Source: Candolleomyces eurysporus (lineage: Eukaryota > Basidiomycota > Agaricomycetes > Agaricales > Psathyrellaceae). Taken from it: 28,495 bases of DNA. The notes beneath the pieces were generated by a model. It searched no databases, was not told the origin of the DNA, and saw nothing but the letters and a program-made list of their open reading frames with translations. Shown in pieces: positions 1 through 9,578 of this stretch (its first letter is position 1; the number at the start of each line of letters is the position of its first letter). The translations under genes were made by a program, and so were the position numbers. Location of the stretch: contig JANBPK010001575.1 of NCBI GenBank assembly GCA_027579435.1, forward strand, positions 1 to 28,495. The letters run 5' to 3'.

Positions 1-1091
1 ATCCACCGAATCATGGTGATGATAGCGCTCGGACACGACCCTAAACGTCTCGGACACCTTTTCCACCGCCTGAACCACGGCAAGAAGCGTGCATAATTAT
101 AGATAGGCGCCGTAACCATCTCATCGCATCTCAGTACTTCATCCTCTTCTCCGGAGGCGAGGTAAATAGCCCTCTCCTCCGTAAGCTCCTTGGCCAACAC
201 AGGGTGCGTATCCGTCGCTGCATACGCGATCTCATTTGCCTTCTTTACCGCACTCCTCACCCTGTCCTCGTCGCATTTCGGCGAAATCTGCAACCAGCCA
301 ATGACGATGGGGAGGAGCCATAGCCAAAGCGAGCCTACACCCTGACCATCGGGGTTGAAATCCGAGGCCAAGTCGCCCGTAAACGAGTTCGTGACGGTGA
401 AGATGAACGCAATGACGACCCATGCAATGGATGTGACAGTTGAAATGGACCACGTGTGGTGGTAGGCCAGCCATTCGATCAACTCCTTCCACCACGGATC
501 GTTCTGGGGAAGGACGATCAACGAGGCGAGCAGTGCCCCTTCGTTCGTAATTCGAAGAGGTGCTTGTTGTAGACTGCTGAGGACACGAATGGCGTTCTGT
601 TTGTTGGGGTATTTGTGCTTCGAGAAATGTCGAGTAATCCACCTTCCATTGAGTACGGTAAGTGCGAGCGAGTACGCTGCAAGCATCGGCGAACCGACGG
701 TTAGAACAACAGACTCGAGGTTCTCGAGCCTATCCGTCGGTCCAAAGGGGAGCTGCGAAACCAGCGCAAGCCATGGTAGAAGCCACGAACTGAATTGTTG
801 AGAGAATTTTGGCCAGTGGAATGGTTCTTTCCCTGAGCCGCACGCCTTGACGCACAGGTCATAGGTGACCCCGGTGGCTTGTGTGACATCTTCTAGTATG
901 TTTCCATAGTTGTCGGTTGCGCCTATCTTGCCTGTACCAAAGGTGCCATTTTTAACGCTTTTGAGGCAGGCGTCGAAGCTTGTGGCATGGCTGGTGACGT
1001 GCAGAGATGAGAGGATAGCGAAGAACAGCAACCTAGACCCTGCTCCGAGTAAGAACCAAACTCGATCAAGGGGAAGGAAACACTTACACAT
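1..1091 (-). CDS. Multi-pass membrane protein, fungal family (partial)
   Basis: Function unknown. The start is split by an intron: ATG at 1091-1089 plus one base, intron 1087-1040 (48 bases), then an open exon running down to the window edge. The predicted N-terminus (MWSRLLFFAILSS...) is a good signal peptide, cleaved near SHA/TS. A short cysteine-containing ectodomain follows (VTYDLCVKACGSG), then several hydrophobic segments, among them SVVLTVGSPMLAAYSLALTV, a Trp-rich stretch around WSISTVTSIAWVVIAFIFTV, and SLWLWLLPIVIGWLQISPKC. I recognise the pattern as a family common in Agaricomycete genomes but know no assigned role. Near position 90 the frame changes: the conserved continuation (AVEKVSETFRVVSERY) is shifted by one base from the preceding YNYARFLPW, so there is a frameshift or a base-call error. 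The C-terminus lies outside the window. Confidence 0.75.
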   Translation of the reverse strand, partial: MCKCFLPLDRVWFLLGAGSRLLFFAILSSLHVTSHATSFDACLKSVKNGTFGTGKIGATDNYGNILEDVTQATGVTYDLCVKACGSGKEPFHWPKFSQQFSSWLLPWLALVSQLPFGPTDRLENLESVVLTVGSPMLAAYSLALTVLNGRWITRHFSKHKYPNKQNAIRVLSSLQQAPLRITNEGALLASLIVLPQNDPWWKELIEWLAYHHTWSISTVTSIAWVVIAFIFTVTNSFTGDLASDFNPDGQGVGSLWLWLLPIVIGWLQISPKCDEDRVRSAVKKANEIAYAATDTHPVLAKELTEERAIYLASGEEDEVLRCDEMVTAPIYNYARFLPWFRRWKRCPRRLGSCPSAIITMIRW

Positions 1092-1451
1092 GCAGGGGGA
1101 AGTTTAGTAGGTAGCAAGAGTCAATGAAGGGTTGAACGACGCTTTTAGGACCGAAGAAGTGCTGTGAAGTCGTTCTTCGATTCCCAGGGGCAGCGGGATC
1201 GGAGTACGTCTTACCCAAAATATGAAGCGATCTAACGGTGGAGGGACAACCCCTATTGACGTTAGCTTCACAGCAGTCCTTCCGATAAGGACCACGCGCC
1301 GTTAGATGCTCAGTCCCTGAAATGTCAAATAAAGAAATGGTATTGAATCATCAAGGGCGTGGATCATTAAGGGTGTAATGGAGAGAGAAGGCAAGTCTAC
1401 AAGGAGAGCAAGAACCAGAAAAGAGGGAGCTGAAACGCACACACAGCATGT
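1092..1451. other. Intergenic, upstream of membrane protein gene
   Basis: This stretch lies between the start of the minus-strand membrane protein gene and the 3' end of the monooxygenase relic. It holds short open frames on both strands that match nothing I recognise. No clear TATA box is visible on the minus strand. Confidence 0.4.
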
Positions 1452-2009
1452 CTACAGGACGGCGCTCACAGCTTGAGTCACATCAGACGGGGAGGTCATC
1501 AACCTCTTGAGCATGACCACGCCAGCTTCCATACAATCGTTGAAGGAAGATAACCAGGCCCACTCCCAGTTGTTCTTCACAGCTCCCCCGAGCTGCTTTA
1601 AGACCTGCTGCTGCTCAGCCTGAGACGTGCACTTCGCAATCCGATTCTTGAACTCTATTCGTATAGAACGATCCATTAGAGTGGGCAAACTTCGACTGCG
1701 AAAGGCCTTCTTCGAACGGCATCATACAAGGACAAGACCTTGGGAATGTCACGAACGGTGACAGATGGATTCGAAAGCAACGTAGCAAGGAAATAGGCAT
1801 CCTAAATTCAATCGTGGTGTCAGATGCCAAGAAAACGAAGGAAGGTTCACGGGTTGTGTGAGTACTTGATGCCTCACCTTAATGCCTTGACCAGCGCCCG
1901 ATCCTTGAACCATGGCATGCGCCTGTAACAGATTCACCACTCCGAAGGCAACAATTACGGTGACTGACGGCATCACCAACAAATGCAATGCCATCCACAG
2001 TGTAAGAGT
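1452..2009 (-). pseudogene. FAD-dependent monooxygenase, C-terminal fragment
   Basis: This is the C-terminal third of a salicylate-hydroxylase-like flavoprotein monooxygenase. After removing introns at 1968-1923 and 1877-1802, exons read DGIAFVGDA / AHAMVQGSGAGQGIK / DAYFLATLLSNPSVTVRDIP. This is the GD motif (FVGDAAHAM) and the GxGAGQGI.DAY.L segment that contact the flavin ribityl and pyrophosphate in this family. The frame then hits a stop after FAVEVCPL; further family-like sequence (QLGGAVKNNWEWAW) resumes in another frame and ends at 1452. The N-terminal Rossmann GxGxxG region is absent: immediately upstream lies the PUF6 relic. Family assignment rests on recalled motifs. I infer a truncated, frameshifted relic. 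Confidence 0.65.
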
Positions 2010-2029
2010 CTAAGGGAGTATGAATGGCG

Positions 2030-3282
2030 GCGCATCAATGAAAAGATGCAGAGGGAGTGACGCCGTACCTGGGGCCATGCCTGGACGGACGGTTCGGAAG
2101 CCTTCGCTTGCTGCCTTTCGTACTTCGCTCTCTCGACTGCTGTTATCCTCTTTGGAGGTTTTGGCGCGGATAGAATCGGTTTCGGATAGGGAGGCGATCT
2201 GAGCGGGAGTAAAGTGTTGTCGGGAGCGAGGGATGACGATGCATGAGAGTGAATGCCTGCCTTGGACGTCGTGTGCAGTTATAGAGCGGCGTCGACGATT
2301 TCGGAGACTAAGGATTTGGAAGGGGGTTTCGTGTCGCTGTAAGGAAGAATTCGTGGATTAGCACACCAGGAGACAACTTGAACGGTTTAAATCTCACTCG
2401 GTAACGTCGAGAGCCGTGAATAACACGTTCTAGCCCTCGTCGAAACACATTCGTCCGATGTGGGGTTTGAGGACTTTGAGAATTAATTTCCGGCCTTGGA
2501 CGGTACCGTATGCGAGGAACTCGATCTTTGGTGTGGACCATCTCGGCGAGAACGTCCTGGCATCTGTACACACACGCACGTCAGTCGGGGAGATATAGGA
2601 GCTAGGTAATGATAACTTACATTTCGAAAGTCTCTCGACGCAGTTTCTCTTGCTCTGCTTCGTCGGGTAGACCGCTGAGTGCGTTCAAGTGCTCCCAAGC
2701 GCCCGGTGGACCACTGCATAGGTGATAGCGCCCTTGTCAGGTTATCGAATATGTGAGAATTCAGTCTTTGAACGTTCACTTTCCCGAGCACGGAAGCGTA
2801 CACAGTGGTGAGATTCTCCTTAAATGGAGAAAGAACCCCGTTTCCGTTCGACGTCAACGCCTTCAAGGATTCCAACCAGTTCTTTCTTCGCTTTCTCCTT
2901 CTCCTCATTGCTGCCGGTTTCCAGAGTGAAAAGGGCTGCCCCTTTTCCAAAGAACTCGCGCAGGAGGATCGAACGTTCGTACGCATTTGCGTAGAGCTCG
3001 AATTTTAACCTGACCAGTTGATGGTGCAGACTCTATGTCTCTGTCCTCCATCTCAACGTCCGACCACTCGTCCTCATCATAGTCAGGCTCTGATGCATCT
3101 CCATCTGAATCGCTATGGCCGCTTTCGGTATCCAGAACAGCAGTCACAGGCCGACTTCGCATTTTCTCCGTCGATTTTGTTGCATCATTGCTTTCTAGCT
3201 GCGGTTATTTGGATTTTGAAGCTACTTGTTTTCCCTTGTCTTTGAACTTGCGCTTCTGCCCTGTTTTTGAGGGGTTAACCAT
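2030..3282 (-). pseudogene. PUF6: PUF6-like RNA-binding protein, internally deleted relic
   Basis: PUF6/Puf6p is a Pumilio-repeat RNA-binding protein with a C-terminal CPL domain, involved in ribosome biogenesis and mRNA repression. The N-terminus (ATG at 3282) is Lys-rich (MVNPSKTGQKRKFKDKGKQ), followed by an acidic tract (DTESGHSDSDGDASEPDYDE). The sequence then jumps to the CPL-side region: FELYANAYERSILLREF, GILEGVDVERKRGSF, then GAWEHLNALSGLPDEAEQEK, QDVLAEMVHTK, LAYGTVQGRKLILKVLKPHI and, near 2200, HFTPAQIASLSETDSIRAK. The Pumilio repeats expected between the acidic tract and FELYANAYE (some 250 residues) are missing, and the CPL part is spread over different frames with in-frame stops (after CFDEG, after DVTE). 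Recognition rests on recalled family sequence. It is very probably non-functional; the working copy should be elsewhere. Confidence 0.7.
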
Positions 3283-4012
3283 GATTTTGAAAGGGCCACC
3301 TGGGTCTACAGTGGAGGAGGAGCCAGGACGAGAACAAGGAGGATAAGGATATGTCCGCCTGAGATTTCGCAAACGGTTTGCGATCAATTTGATGGGTCAA
3401 AAATAGAATCTTGTTCACACGGTTGCCATATCCCACTGACGGCTTGACAGGTTAAGCGGTCTCGAGGGCTATTTCGAAACTTTTCGTACTGATGCTCCCT
3501 GGTCTCTGACGTTACTTGTTGATCCAATATCAATCAAACAAAGAGACCATTGTTTTCGAGCCCGATGGGCGGTTAGGAGGTCCATCGCCTATGGGCGCAT
3601 CTCTATCACTGAATTCTTCTGTTGACTGAATGTCGACTGAAAACCACAGATGTCGCCGGTTTGTTCGGGTCGTGAGCCAACGATCCGGAATTTGCTATAC
3701 CTTCTCCTGAGCTTGGTTATGATGTCCCTTAACAGCGATGATGCAGTGGCGAGCGATGGGGCAACTTTTTTTGCTACAGAACACACACACGAACGCCCCT
3801 ATCATGCTTCGAAGGGTCTAAAGCTCAGTTGGCAACATACCCCTTCAGCCCTATAAATAGCTGCTGGAAAACCCCATGCTAGATACGTTTTCACCATTTA
3901 ACGGTTCGCGTGATGCGTAAGTACTGTTACCCCCTCACACCGAGTTGATCCTTACCAGCTCCACCATGGTTTGGCTGATGCTTCTCGCTCCAAGTTTCCT
4001 AACACACTACGT
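3283..4012. other. Intergenic with truncated plus-strand gene start
   Basis: No complete gene. Toward the right end there is a TATA box at 3852, candidate ATGs at 3876 and 3913, and an intron-like gtaagt...accag stretch (3917 to about 3958). The downstream exon-like sequence stops at the poly-T tail of the retrotransposon relic, so this looks like the 5' end of a gene cut off by the insertion. Confidence 0.35.
3852..3860 (+). promoter_or_regulatory. TATA box (TATAAATAG) of truncated gene
   Basis: A near-consensus TATA box lies 61 bases before the ATG at 3913. This is similar to the spacing for the two plus-strand genes at 9.6 and 15.5 kb. The first coding exon would be followed by a gtaagt donor at 3917. 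Confidence 0.4.
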
Positions 4013-4186
4013 TTCTTTTTTTTTTTNTTTTGTTTTTGGTGGAGCTTTGTAATTTAACACTTAGTCATTTTCAGGGGCTCAGAGGCGACTTACTTAAGAC
4101 TAGCTAGAGGGGTTATATACAGAGGGACCACAACAGAGAAATGACCATTATGCACAGCCAGGTGGCTAGTGTGGGACTCGGGCTCA

Positions 4187-5762
4187 TCAGCCTATACCCA
4201 CTAAAACCCCGTTTCTTTTCCTCTTCTTCCCAGTCTTTGCCTCCCATATGAGATCTTCATCTGAGTCAACTATGTCCCACCATGTTTCAATGACAAGATC
4301 AGTACTGGTGGGGCCCTTGTTGTGGTTTGGTGTAGGCTTTTTCTCAGAGTACCTTGCTGCTAAGATGTCAAAACGGAGTGATCTATTTAGAACTGCTAGC
4401 CAGCGGTTAGTGACTTCCTTCCTTGTTGGTATTTTGCTTACATCTCTCTCATTTTGTATAACCCACTTGCATCTCTGTTTCCAGATGAAGAAGGCTGCCT
4501 CTGAGATTAAGTTAAAGTACAGATGGTTGGCACCTGGTCTGCGATTTTCTTGTGTTGTTCTGAGGTCTGATATTCCACAACCTAGGATTGTACCAAGGCT
4601 TGGCTTAGTCCAAGGTATATTCTTACTTTCCATTATTTTTTGGACTAGGCCCCAGACAATTCTCTGTCTAGTAAACTCGCACTCTGTAAGAATATGTTTG
4701 AGGGATTCCACTGTATTACAGGGTCCACATCTTGCTCTATGCTCAAAGTTTTTCATCTTTTCCCAGAAATGGCCACATAGTAATGCTTCATGTACTATCT
4801 TCCATATAAACTGCCCAGCTTTTTTATTAGGGATCCATTTCTTCCAAAGAGAGGCCCATATATGGTCATCATTTGGAAGAAAGCCAGTTCTTGTGTTGAT
4901 CTCATGTCTAGCTATATCTAGATTTGCCTTTGTTCTTCTTCTTTCATTCTTTTTTTGNTTTTTTAGTCCTTGTTATCCCTTTGTAGAGGGATGCCTGGGT
5001 TGCTTGCCCAAGGTTCATTCCCTCAACTTTTAGCTCTGGGTCTATTGAAAAGTCAACTTTGTTGTCTTGGTCAGATAGATTTGCACCCTTATTAGCCAGT
5101 CTGTCTGCGCCTTCATTTCTATCTATACTTGAGTGGGCTTTGACTTTTTCAAAGAAAGTGGCTGCACTGCAACCTCTGATCCTGGCCAGGATAGGCTCTA
5201 ATATTTCCCTATTACTATATCCAATCCAGTTCTTTTCCTCAGCTTCTAAAGCTGTCTGTGTTATCATTTGGAGGGTGACTTGTGAGTCTGATTTGATTGT
5301 GATTGGTTTATCTCTGGGAAAGATGGACAATGCAAGAAGGATTGCAAAGCTCTCACCTGCATTGTTGGTTTGGGCGAGGTGTTGGGAGACTTGACATGCC
5401 ATATTTCTAACATCATCTAGTCCAAACCAGACACCAGCTCCTGCTCTAGCATTCTCTGTCCCAACAATTTAGTCCTGAGCCATCTGTGTATACTTCATCA
5501 GCTGTGTAGAGGATTTCTCTAGATGATTCTGGGAGTTTCAGGTTATTGAGGTTTTGATCTACTTCTAGGCTGAGTGGTTGTGAGTTTGTGAAGACTCTAA
5601 TAGTGCTGATGAGCCCTCTTGCTCTGTTTCTCCCTGTAATACCATTTGCTTCCTCTTTTTTGCTCTCTAGGATTTCATCCCTCCTTGGGTTTGGGATCCA
5701 GGTGTTATGCAAAGATCCTAGTGTTCTAGATCCATGCACTCTGCACCTCAGAGGGTCCAGGC
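4187..5762 (-). pseudogene. Retrotransposon RNase H + zf-RVT ORF fragment
   Basis: Reading down the minus strand: a linker ending LYTADEVYTDGSGLN gives the first RNase H aspartate. Family sequence NARAGAGVWFG, the glutamate in AGESFAILLAL, the third residue in KSDSQVTLQM and the fourth in NEGADRLANKGA follow, so all four DEDD metal ligands are visible. Next come a basic linker and a zf-RVT-like domain with CGPCNTVESLKHILTECEF (C..C....H....C). The ORF ends at 4187. A one-base frameshift near 5455 separates GSGLN from NARAGAG. The N at 4958 sits between poly-T runs, and omitting it joins the RNase H and zinc-knuckle halves in one frame. The upstream part (CLDPLRCRVHGSR...) is interrupted by the MITE. 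Not functional on its own. Confidence 0.7.
5755..5762. repeat. Target-site duplication, left (GTCCAGGC)
   Basis: An 8-bp direct repeat immediately left of the MITE terminus; it matches 6188-6195 exactly. Confidence 0.85.
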
Positions 5763-6187
5763 TAGTGATTTACAGGCTTGGGCCCAGCCTGAGGGGGCTT
5801 GGGCTTGTCAAAATCATAAGCCCGGCCCGGCTTGGGCTCAGGCCCCGGCTTGGAGACTACATTTATTCTGTAATGAATTATTTACTTGACTACAATAAAG
5901 TGTAATACAATTTTAATATAGAACTATTGAGGGGATCCCAGAGAACTCAACAACAATTGAAACAGGCTGGAATTGAACTGTCAGCCTCTTAGGCAGGTGA
6001 GACACTTCAACCACTATGCCAAATCTGCATTTTTTAGTTATAATTTTTTACAAATTCCCAGGCCTTACTAAAGCCCCGGGCCTGGAAGGTCCAAAAACCT
6101 AGGCTGGGCCCAAGCCTGAGCCAGGCCCTAGTGCAAAATTGCATCAGGCCCGGCTCAGGGCTTCAAGCCCGAGCCTGTAAATCACTA
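5763..6187. mobile_element. hAT-type MITE, 425 bp
   Basis: The ends form terminal inverted repeats: both begin TAGTGATTTACAGGCT when read inward, with 20 of the first 21 bases matching. The element is flanked by a perfect 8-bp duplication GTCCAGGC. An 8-bp duplication with a TAG-type terminus is characteristic of the hAT superfamily. Subterminal regions are rich in repeats of GGCTTGGGC/GGCCCGGC and can fold back on each other. The centre is AT-rich and carries a tRNA-like Pol III promoter on the minus strand. No transposase is encoded, so it is non-autonomous. It sits inside the retrotransposon ORF, which makes it the younger insertion; the intact duplication also points to a fairly recent event. 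Confidence 0.85.
5963..6024 (-). other. tRNA-derived segment with Pol III A and B boxes
   Basis: On the minus strand the sequence TGGCATAGTGG fits the tRNA A-box consensus, and AGTTCAATTCC fits the B box at 9 of 11 positions, about 35 bases further on. The spacing is as in a tRNA gene. The anticodon arm is poorly formed and no acceptor stem pairs, so this is a tRNA-derived (SINE-like) segment inside the MITE rather than a working tRNA gene. Confidence 0.55.
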
Positions 6188-6195
6188 GTCCAGGC
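6188..6195. repeat. Target-site duplication, right (GTCCAGGC)
   Basis: An 8-bp direct repeat immediately right of the MITE; the partner of 5755-5762. Confidence 0.85.
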
Positions 6196-6235
6196 AGCCT
6201 TTTTCCTTATCCATCACTAAAAAACTTTAGTTCTG

Positions 6236-8229
6236 ATAATGTTATATAACCACTGATCCACGCATGCCATGTCGATAATTGATGATTCATCTGGCAGAAT
6301 GGCGCACTGGTGATTATACACAACCTTTCCAGAAGAGTTACTCACACCGTGGCAAACTTGCTAGGTGACATGGGACTCTATATGGAAGCTCTATCTGCAT
6401 CAAAGCGACTGCATTCAGTGTGCCGCTGATGCCTCCGTCCTTTGTCCATGCTGACATTTGTCATGTAGCCACATTGCAGTTCCATGACCAGTCCCATTTT
6501 ACCGGTGAACTAGATGGAGCTGACAGTTCCATTCCGCTGTCAGGTCCTTTACTAGCTGGAAGCTGAATTGGATTGATCGTTTCCATGACTATTTGCCACT
6601 GTGTCAAGAAATCACAGCTGAGATTCAAAACAGTTGAGTGAGCCATGCCGTTCATGAGTCCTTGTCAGAGATGTACAACCATCGTTCATCGAAATCAATG
6701 AACAGATTGATTGACGGTGGTCATGACTCATGGTCGCATCCTGGACCAACCATGTGAACTTCGGAAATACAGCATCAACACCAAGCGCTCATCGCTTCTG
6801 TGTGCCTCTGAATTGGAATCCCATGCCTGGCACCACCTCGGGCAGTAAAGACAATAAAAAATACTTGAGTAAGCTAGATAGAAAGGTTTCCCTTTTTTTC
6901 TGGTGATTCATCGCTGTTGTAACCTTCCTTGATGCCGATGGAGAGGATGACACTGATCACATTCCCGTTGACAAGAGCACTGCACAAATGTTATTCTCAT
7001 AGGTAGACTATGTCATTTACTGACTTCTTGCCATGATACATAGTTCAGTCTTTTGCTGATCAAGTTGCCTACGCTCTCTTGCTCAGGTTGTTCATCTGCA
7101 TGGAAGCGTACGGATTGATGATCGCTGACAAATGTTCATCAATGTTCGTTAGCTGGGACAACACTGGAGTCATGGCTCTGGGCACTTTCACGTTGAACCG
7201 CTCTCTGAGATTGTTTTGTGCACGTTGAGTGCTTGTACGCACTTCCTCGAAATTAATTGCGCATTTAGTTTGAGTTCTCTTGAAAAAAGGGCACCGCGTC
7301 CACTGATTCATAAAGTTCCCCTCGCAACCCCATGCGTTTGAATGGAAGAGATACTCACACAGCCCGTAGCCTTGGTTTGCGCTTCAACCCTTGGAACAGT
7401 CCGACTTGTGCACTTGGATATCCATCCAAATGAATTCATCATCATAAGGCACTGGCCAGGTCTACAGCAAAGAAGCGATAATTTCAACGCCACTATTAGG
7501 TCTATCAGATGAACAAAGTTAGCGCTTCTGGGAGACCTGATAATAATGGCAGTTCTTCCACCGCTGTTCGGACGTGCAGACTTGTATTCTAAATGTGGAA
7601 GGGTTTGAGGCTGAGCAGAATGTCATGGCCCTTCTGAAGAATTGACTGGTGAACACAGATGCCTGTATGCATAGCGAGCTGTGAGAGAGACGGGTGACAA
7701 CTATAAACAGTGTAGGAATACTAATTCGGGTGAAGGGAGGAGAGCTATATCAATAGAATTGATGATAGGCATCCTGGAGGGTCTTTGGTCCGCTTTTCCT
7801 TTATTGAGGACCCTCTGAACTGTCTGCTCTGGTTGCAAATCATACAGTGCTTGGTTGAAATTGAGTATCCTCTGTTTTCTGATCAGTAAGGCTCAGTCTG
7901 TAGTTGTTGAAATGCAACCCTATTTTGTCAACATACAATCTAAAGATCTCTGGTTCACCATGGCTCAAATTCGACCAGGACCATGCTGAGGATTAGCCCA
8001 ACCAAACACCTATATAATCCAACCTGCATTCAGCCATGCAAGTACGGTGTATAATTAGAGGAATTGCATCATATTATTTCAGCTAGTATCGGGCTAATAT
8101 GTCTACATATACAATAGGAGAAAATACATCAATTCAACGGTATGCCACTCTGAACGGTCTAATATATCTGTTTGTCAGTCTTTGTTGTCCCAAAATCCAC
8201 CCTAGGGAAGAGCTCGCGCTGTGCAAATT
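6236..8229. other. About 2 kb with no recognisable gene
   Basis: Only short open frames occur, on both strands. The longest minus-strand ones near 7070-7490 (80 and 61 codons) match no family I recognise and have no obvious promoter or spliced context. Composition is mixed, without clear inverted or tandem repeats. It is probably decayed transposon or intergenic sequence. Confidence 0.4.
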
Positions 8230-8882
8230 TGGAAGTCTGTGGGACAGTCTAGTTAGTTGTGAGAGCACAAATCGGGTTGCAGTAACAAGCAACACAGAGT
8301 GGTCGACATTCAGCAGAGCTTGAAAGTTACGGGAAGATGTCACCACCAAAATCCCAGGCATACCTGGGTAGAGGACCAGGACAGGTGGGGAAAGGGATTG
8401 GAGCTGTCTTTACCAAAGTCTGTGGGGTGGTCTAGTTAGCAGTGAGAGCACGAATCAGGTTGCAATAACAAGCTTACCTGAGGTCTAATGCCAGAGTCCT
8501 AGGCAGGTATATATTGGGGCTGTCGGAACAAAGGTTCAGCAGAGGTGGAGGTTACAGGAAGATGTTGCCGCCGAGATCCTAGGCACACACAGTTAGCAAG
8601 GCGCCACAGCCAGGATAGGGGATTGAAGCTGTCCTAACCGAAGTCTGGGGTGGTATAGTTACCTGTGAGCGTACGAATTGGGTTGCAGTAACAAGCTTAC
8701 CCTATACTTCAATCCAGAGTTGTAGGCAGGTATAACAAGGCCATCGGACCAAAGCATCAGCGCATAGTGGTTGACATTCAGAAGAGATGAAAAGTTGTGT
8801 GAAGATTTCACTGCTGAAATCCTAGGCACATATGGTTAGCAAGGCAGCACATATGGAGGAGGGGATTGAAGCTCGCTTTACC
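8230..8882. repeat. Three diverged tandem units of about 185-243 bp
   Basis: Units start near 8230, 8413 and 8640. Each opens with a variant of GAAGTCTGTGGGGTGGTCTA and then GTGAGAGCACGAAT, GGGTTGCAGTAACAAGC and, in the second and third, CCAGAGT...TAGGCAGGTATA. Each continues with a GAAGATGTC...AATCCTAGGCA stretch and ends GGGGATTGAAGCTGTC...ACC. The copies differ by many substitutions and by an internal deletion of about 50 bases in the first. There is no coding content. This is an old segmental tandem repeat. Confidence 0.7.
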
Positions 8883-9345
8883 CTGGACCTGGAATGCGAG
8901 TGTCAAAGCATAGAAGTTGGAAGGGTCGGAGGTATCAAAATTCCCTCAGAGTACTGAGAAACTTGAGAAAAGATGGGAGATGGGAGATGAGAGATGGAGG
9001 AGAAAGGGTGCAGAGCGCGATGGCGAGGACACAACCCAACATTCACGTGACTCAGTCAACAAGTGCAAATACTACCGTTAAGTGAGTCCCTTTCAAAAGT
9101 GAAACGCAACAGATTGACAGAACACGCATTGGTGACATAGTAAGCATGGAAACCAGCCCAGGGAGAGCCACATCAACTTGTTGCTCAAAGTGACAACAAA
9201 AGCAAGATGCAGAGGGAAGCGGTACTAGAGATAGATGCCTAGGACAAATGCGAGGGGAAAGGGAAGAGGGTGTGGCAATTGGCAAGGAAAAGGAGGCAGA
9301 GACGAGAAAGGTGGTGGAGCTGCAGACTCGGCATCACATCTCTTT
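8883..9345. other. Purine-rich intergenic stretch
   Basis: Between the tandem repeat and the AT-rich microsatellite the plus strand is rich in A and G (for example around 8960-9010 and 9245-9310). Open frames here are short and unrecognised. No promoter or RNA gene is seen. Confidence 0.3.
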
Positions 9346-9356
9346 NNTTTTATTCT

Positions 9357-9385
9357 TATTTTTATTTTTATTTTTATTTTTATTT
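9357..9385. repeat. (TTTTTA)n microsatellite
   Basis: Roughly five copies of a TTTTTA hexamer, preceded by an irregular T-rich stretch with two N characters at 9346-9347. It lies about 140 bases upstream of the TATA box of the next gene. Confidence 0.8.
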
Positions 9386-9523
9386 AATTTGTTTTTGCTC
9401 TTGTATCGTTTCCTAGATCTCTTTGGTGCCTCCTGCCGGACGATGAGTCTTCAAGGCACCGACGTAGATATGGAATCATTCCGTCGGAGCCTCTGACCAG
9501 TCATCATAGCTCCTGGTCGTTGG

Positions 9524-9531
9524 TATAAAAA
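9524..9531 (+). promoter_or_regulatory. TATA box (TATAAAAA)
   Basis: Lies 55 bases upstream of the ATG at 9579 of the cysteine-rich/acidic protein gene. This leaves room for a transcription start about 30 bases downstream and a short leader. Confidence 0.6.
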
Positions 9532-9578
9532 GAAACGTCTTACCGCAACCCTCTTCAGCTGCTTGCCCTCGTACAGCG

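Larger units (their letters stand above)
4013..6235 (-). mobile_element. Non-LTR retrotransposon relic, 5' truncated
   Basis: The minus-strand ORF remnant (described separately) carries an RNase H domain and a zinc-knuckle tail typical of the 3' part of LINE-like elements. The T-rich run at 4017-4036 on the plus strand would be the poly(A) tail of a minus-strand element and marks the 3' boundary. The 5' end is truncated: no reverse transcriptase domain is recognisable. A hAT-type MITE (5763-6187) is inserted inside it. The right boundary near 6235 is approximate, since no flanking duplication was identified. Confidence 0.6.

Noticed and set aside
4248..5033. A 261-codon open frame on the plus strand
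   Set aside because: It is antisense to the retrotransposon RNase H/zinc-knuckle ORF, contains an N, and its translation has no recognisable motif.
5963..6024. A tRNA gene on the minus strand
   Set aside because: A and B boxes are present but the anticodon arm is malformed and no acceptor stem pairs; it lies inside a MITE.
8099..8361. Overlapping open frames on both strands near 8.1-8.4 kb
   Set aside because: They run into the non-coding tandem repeat and match no family.
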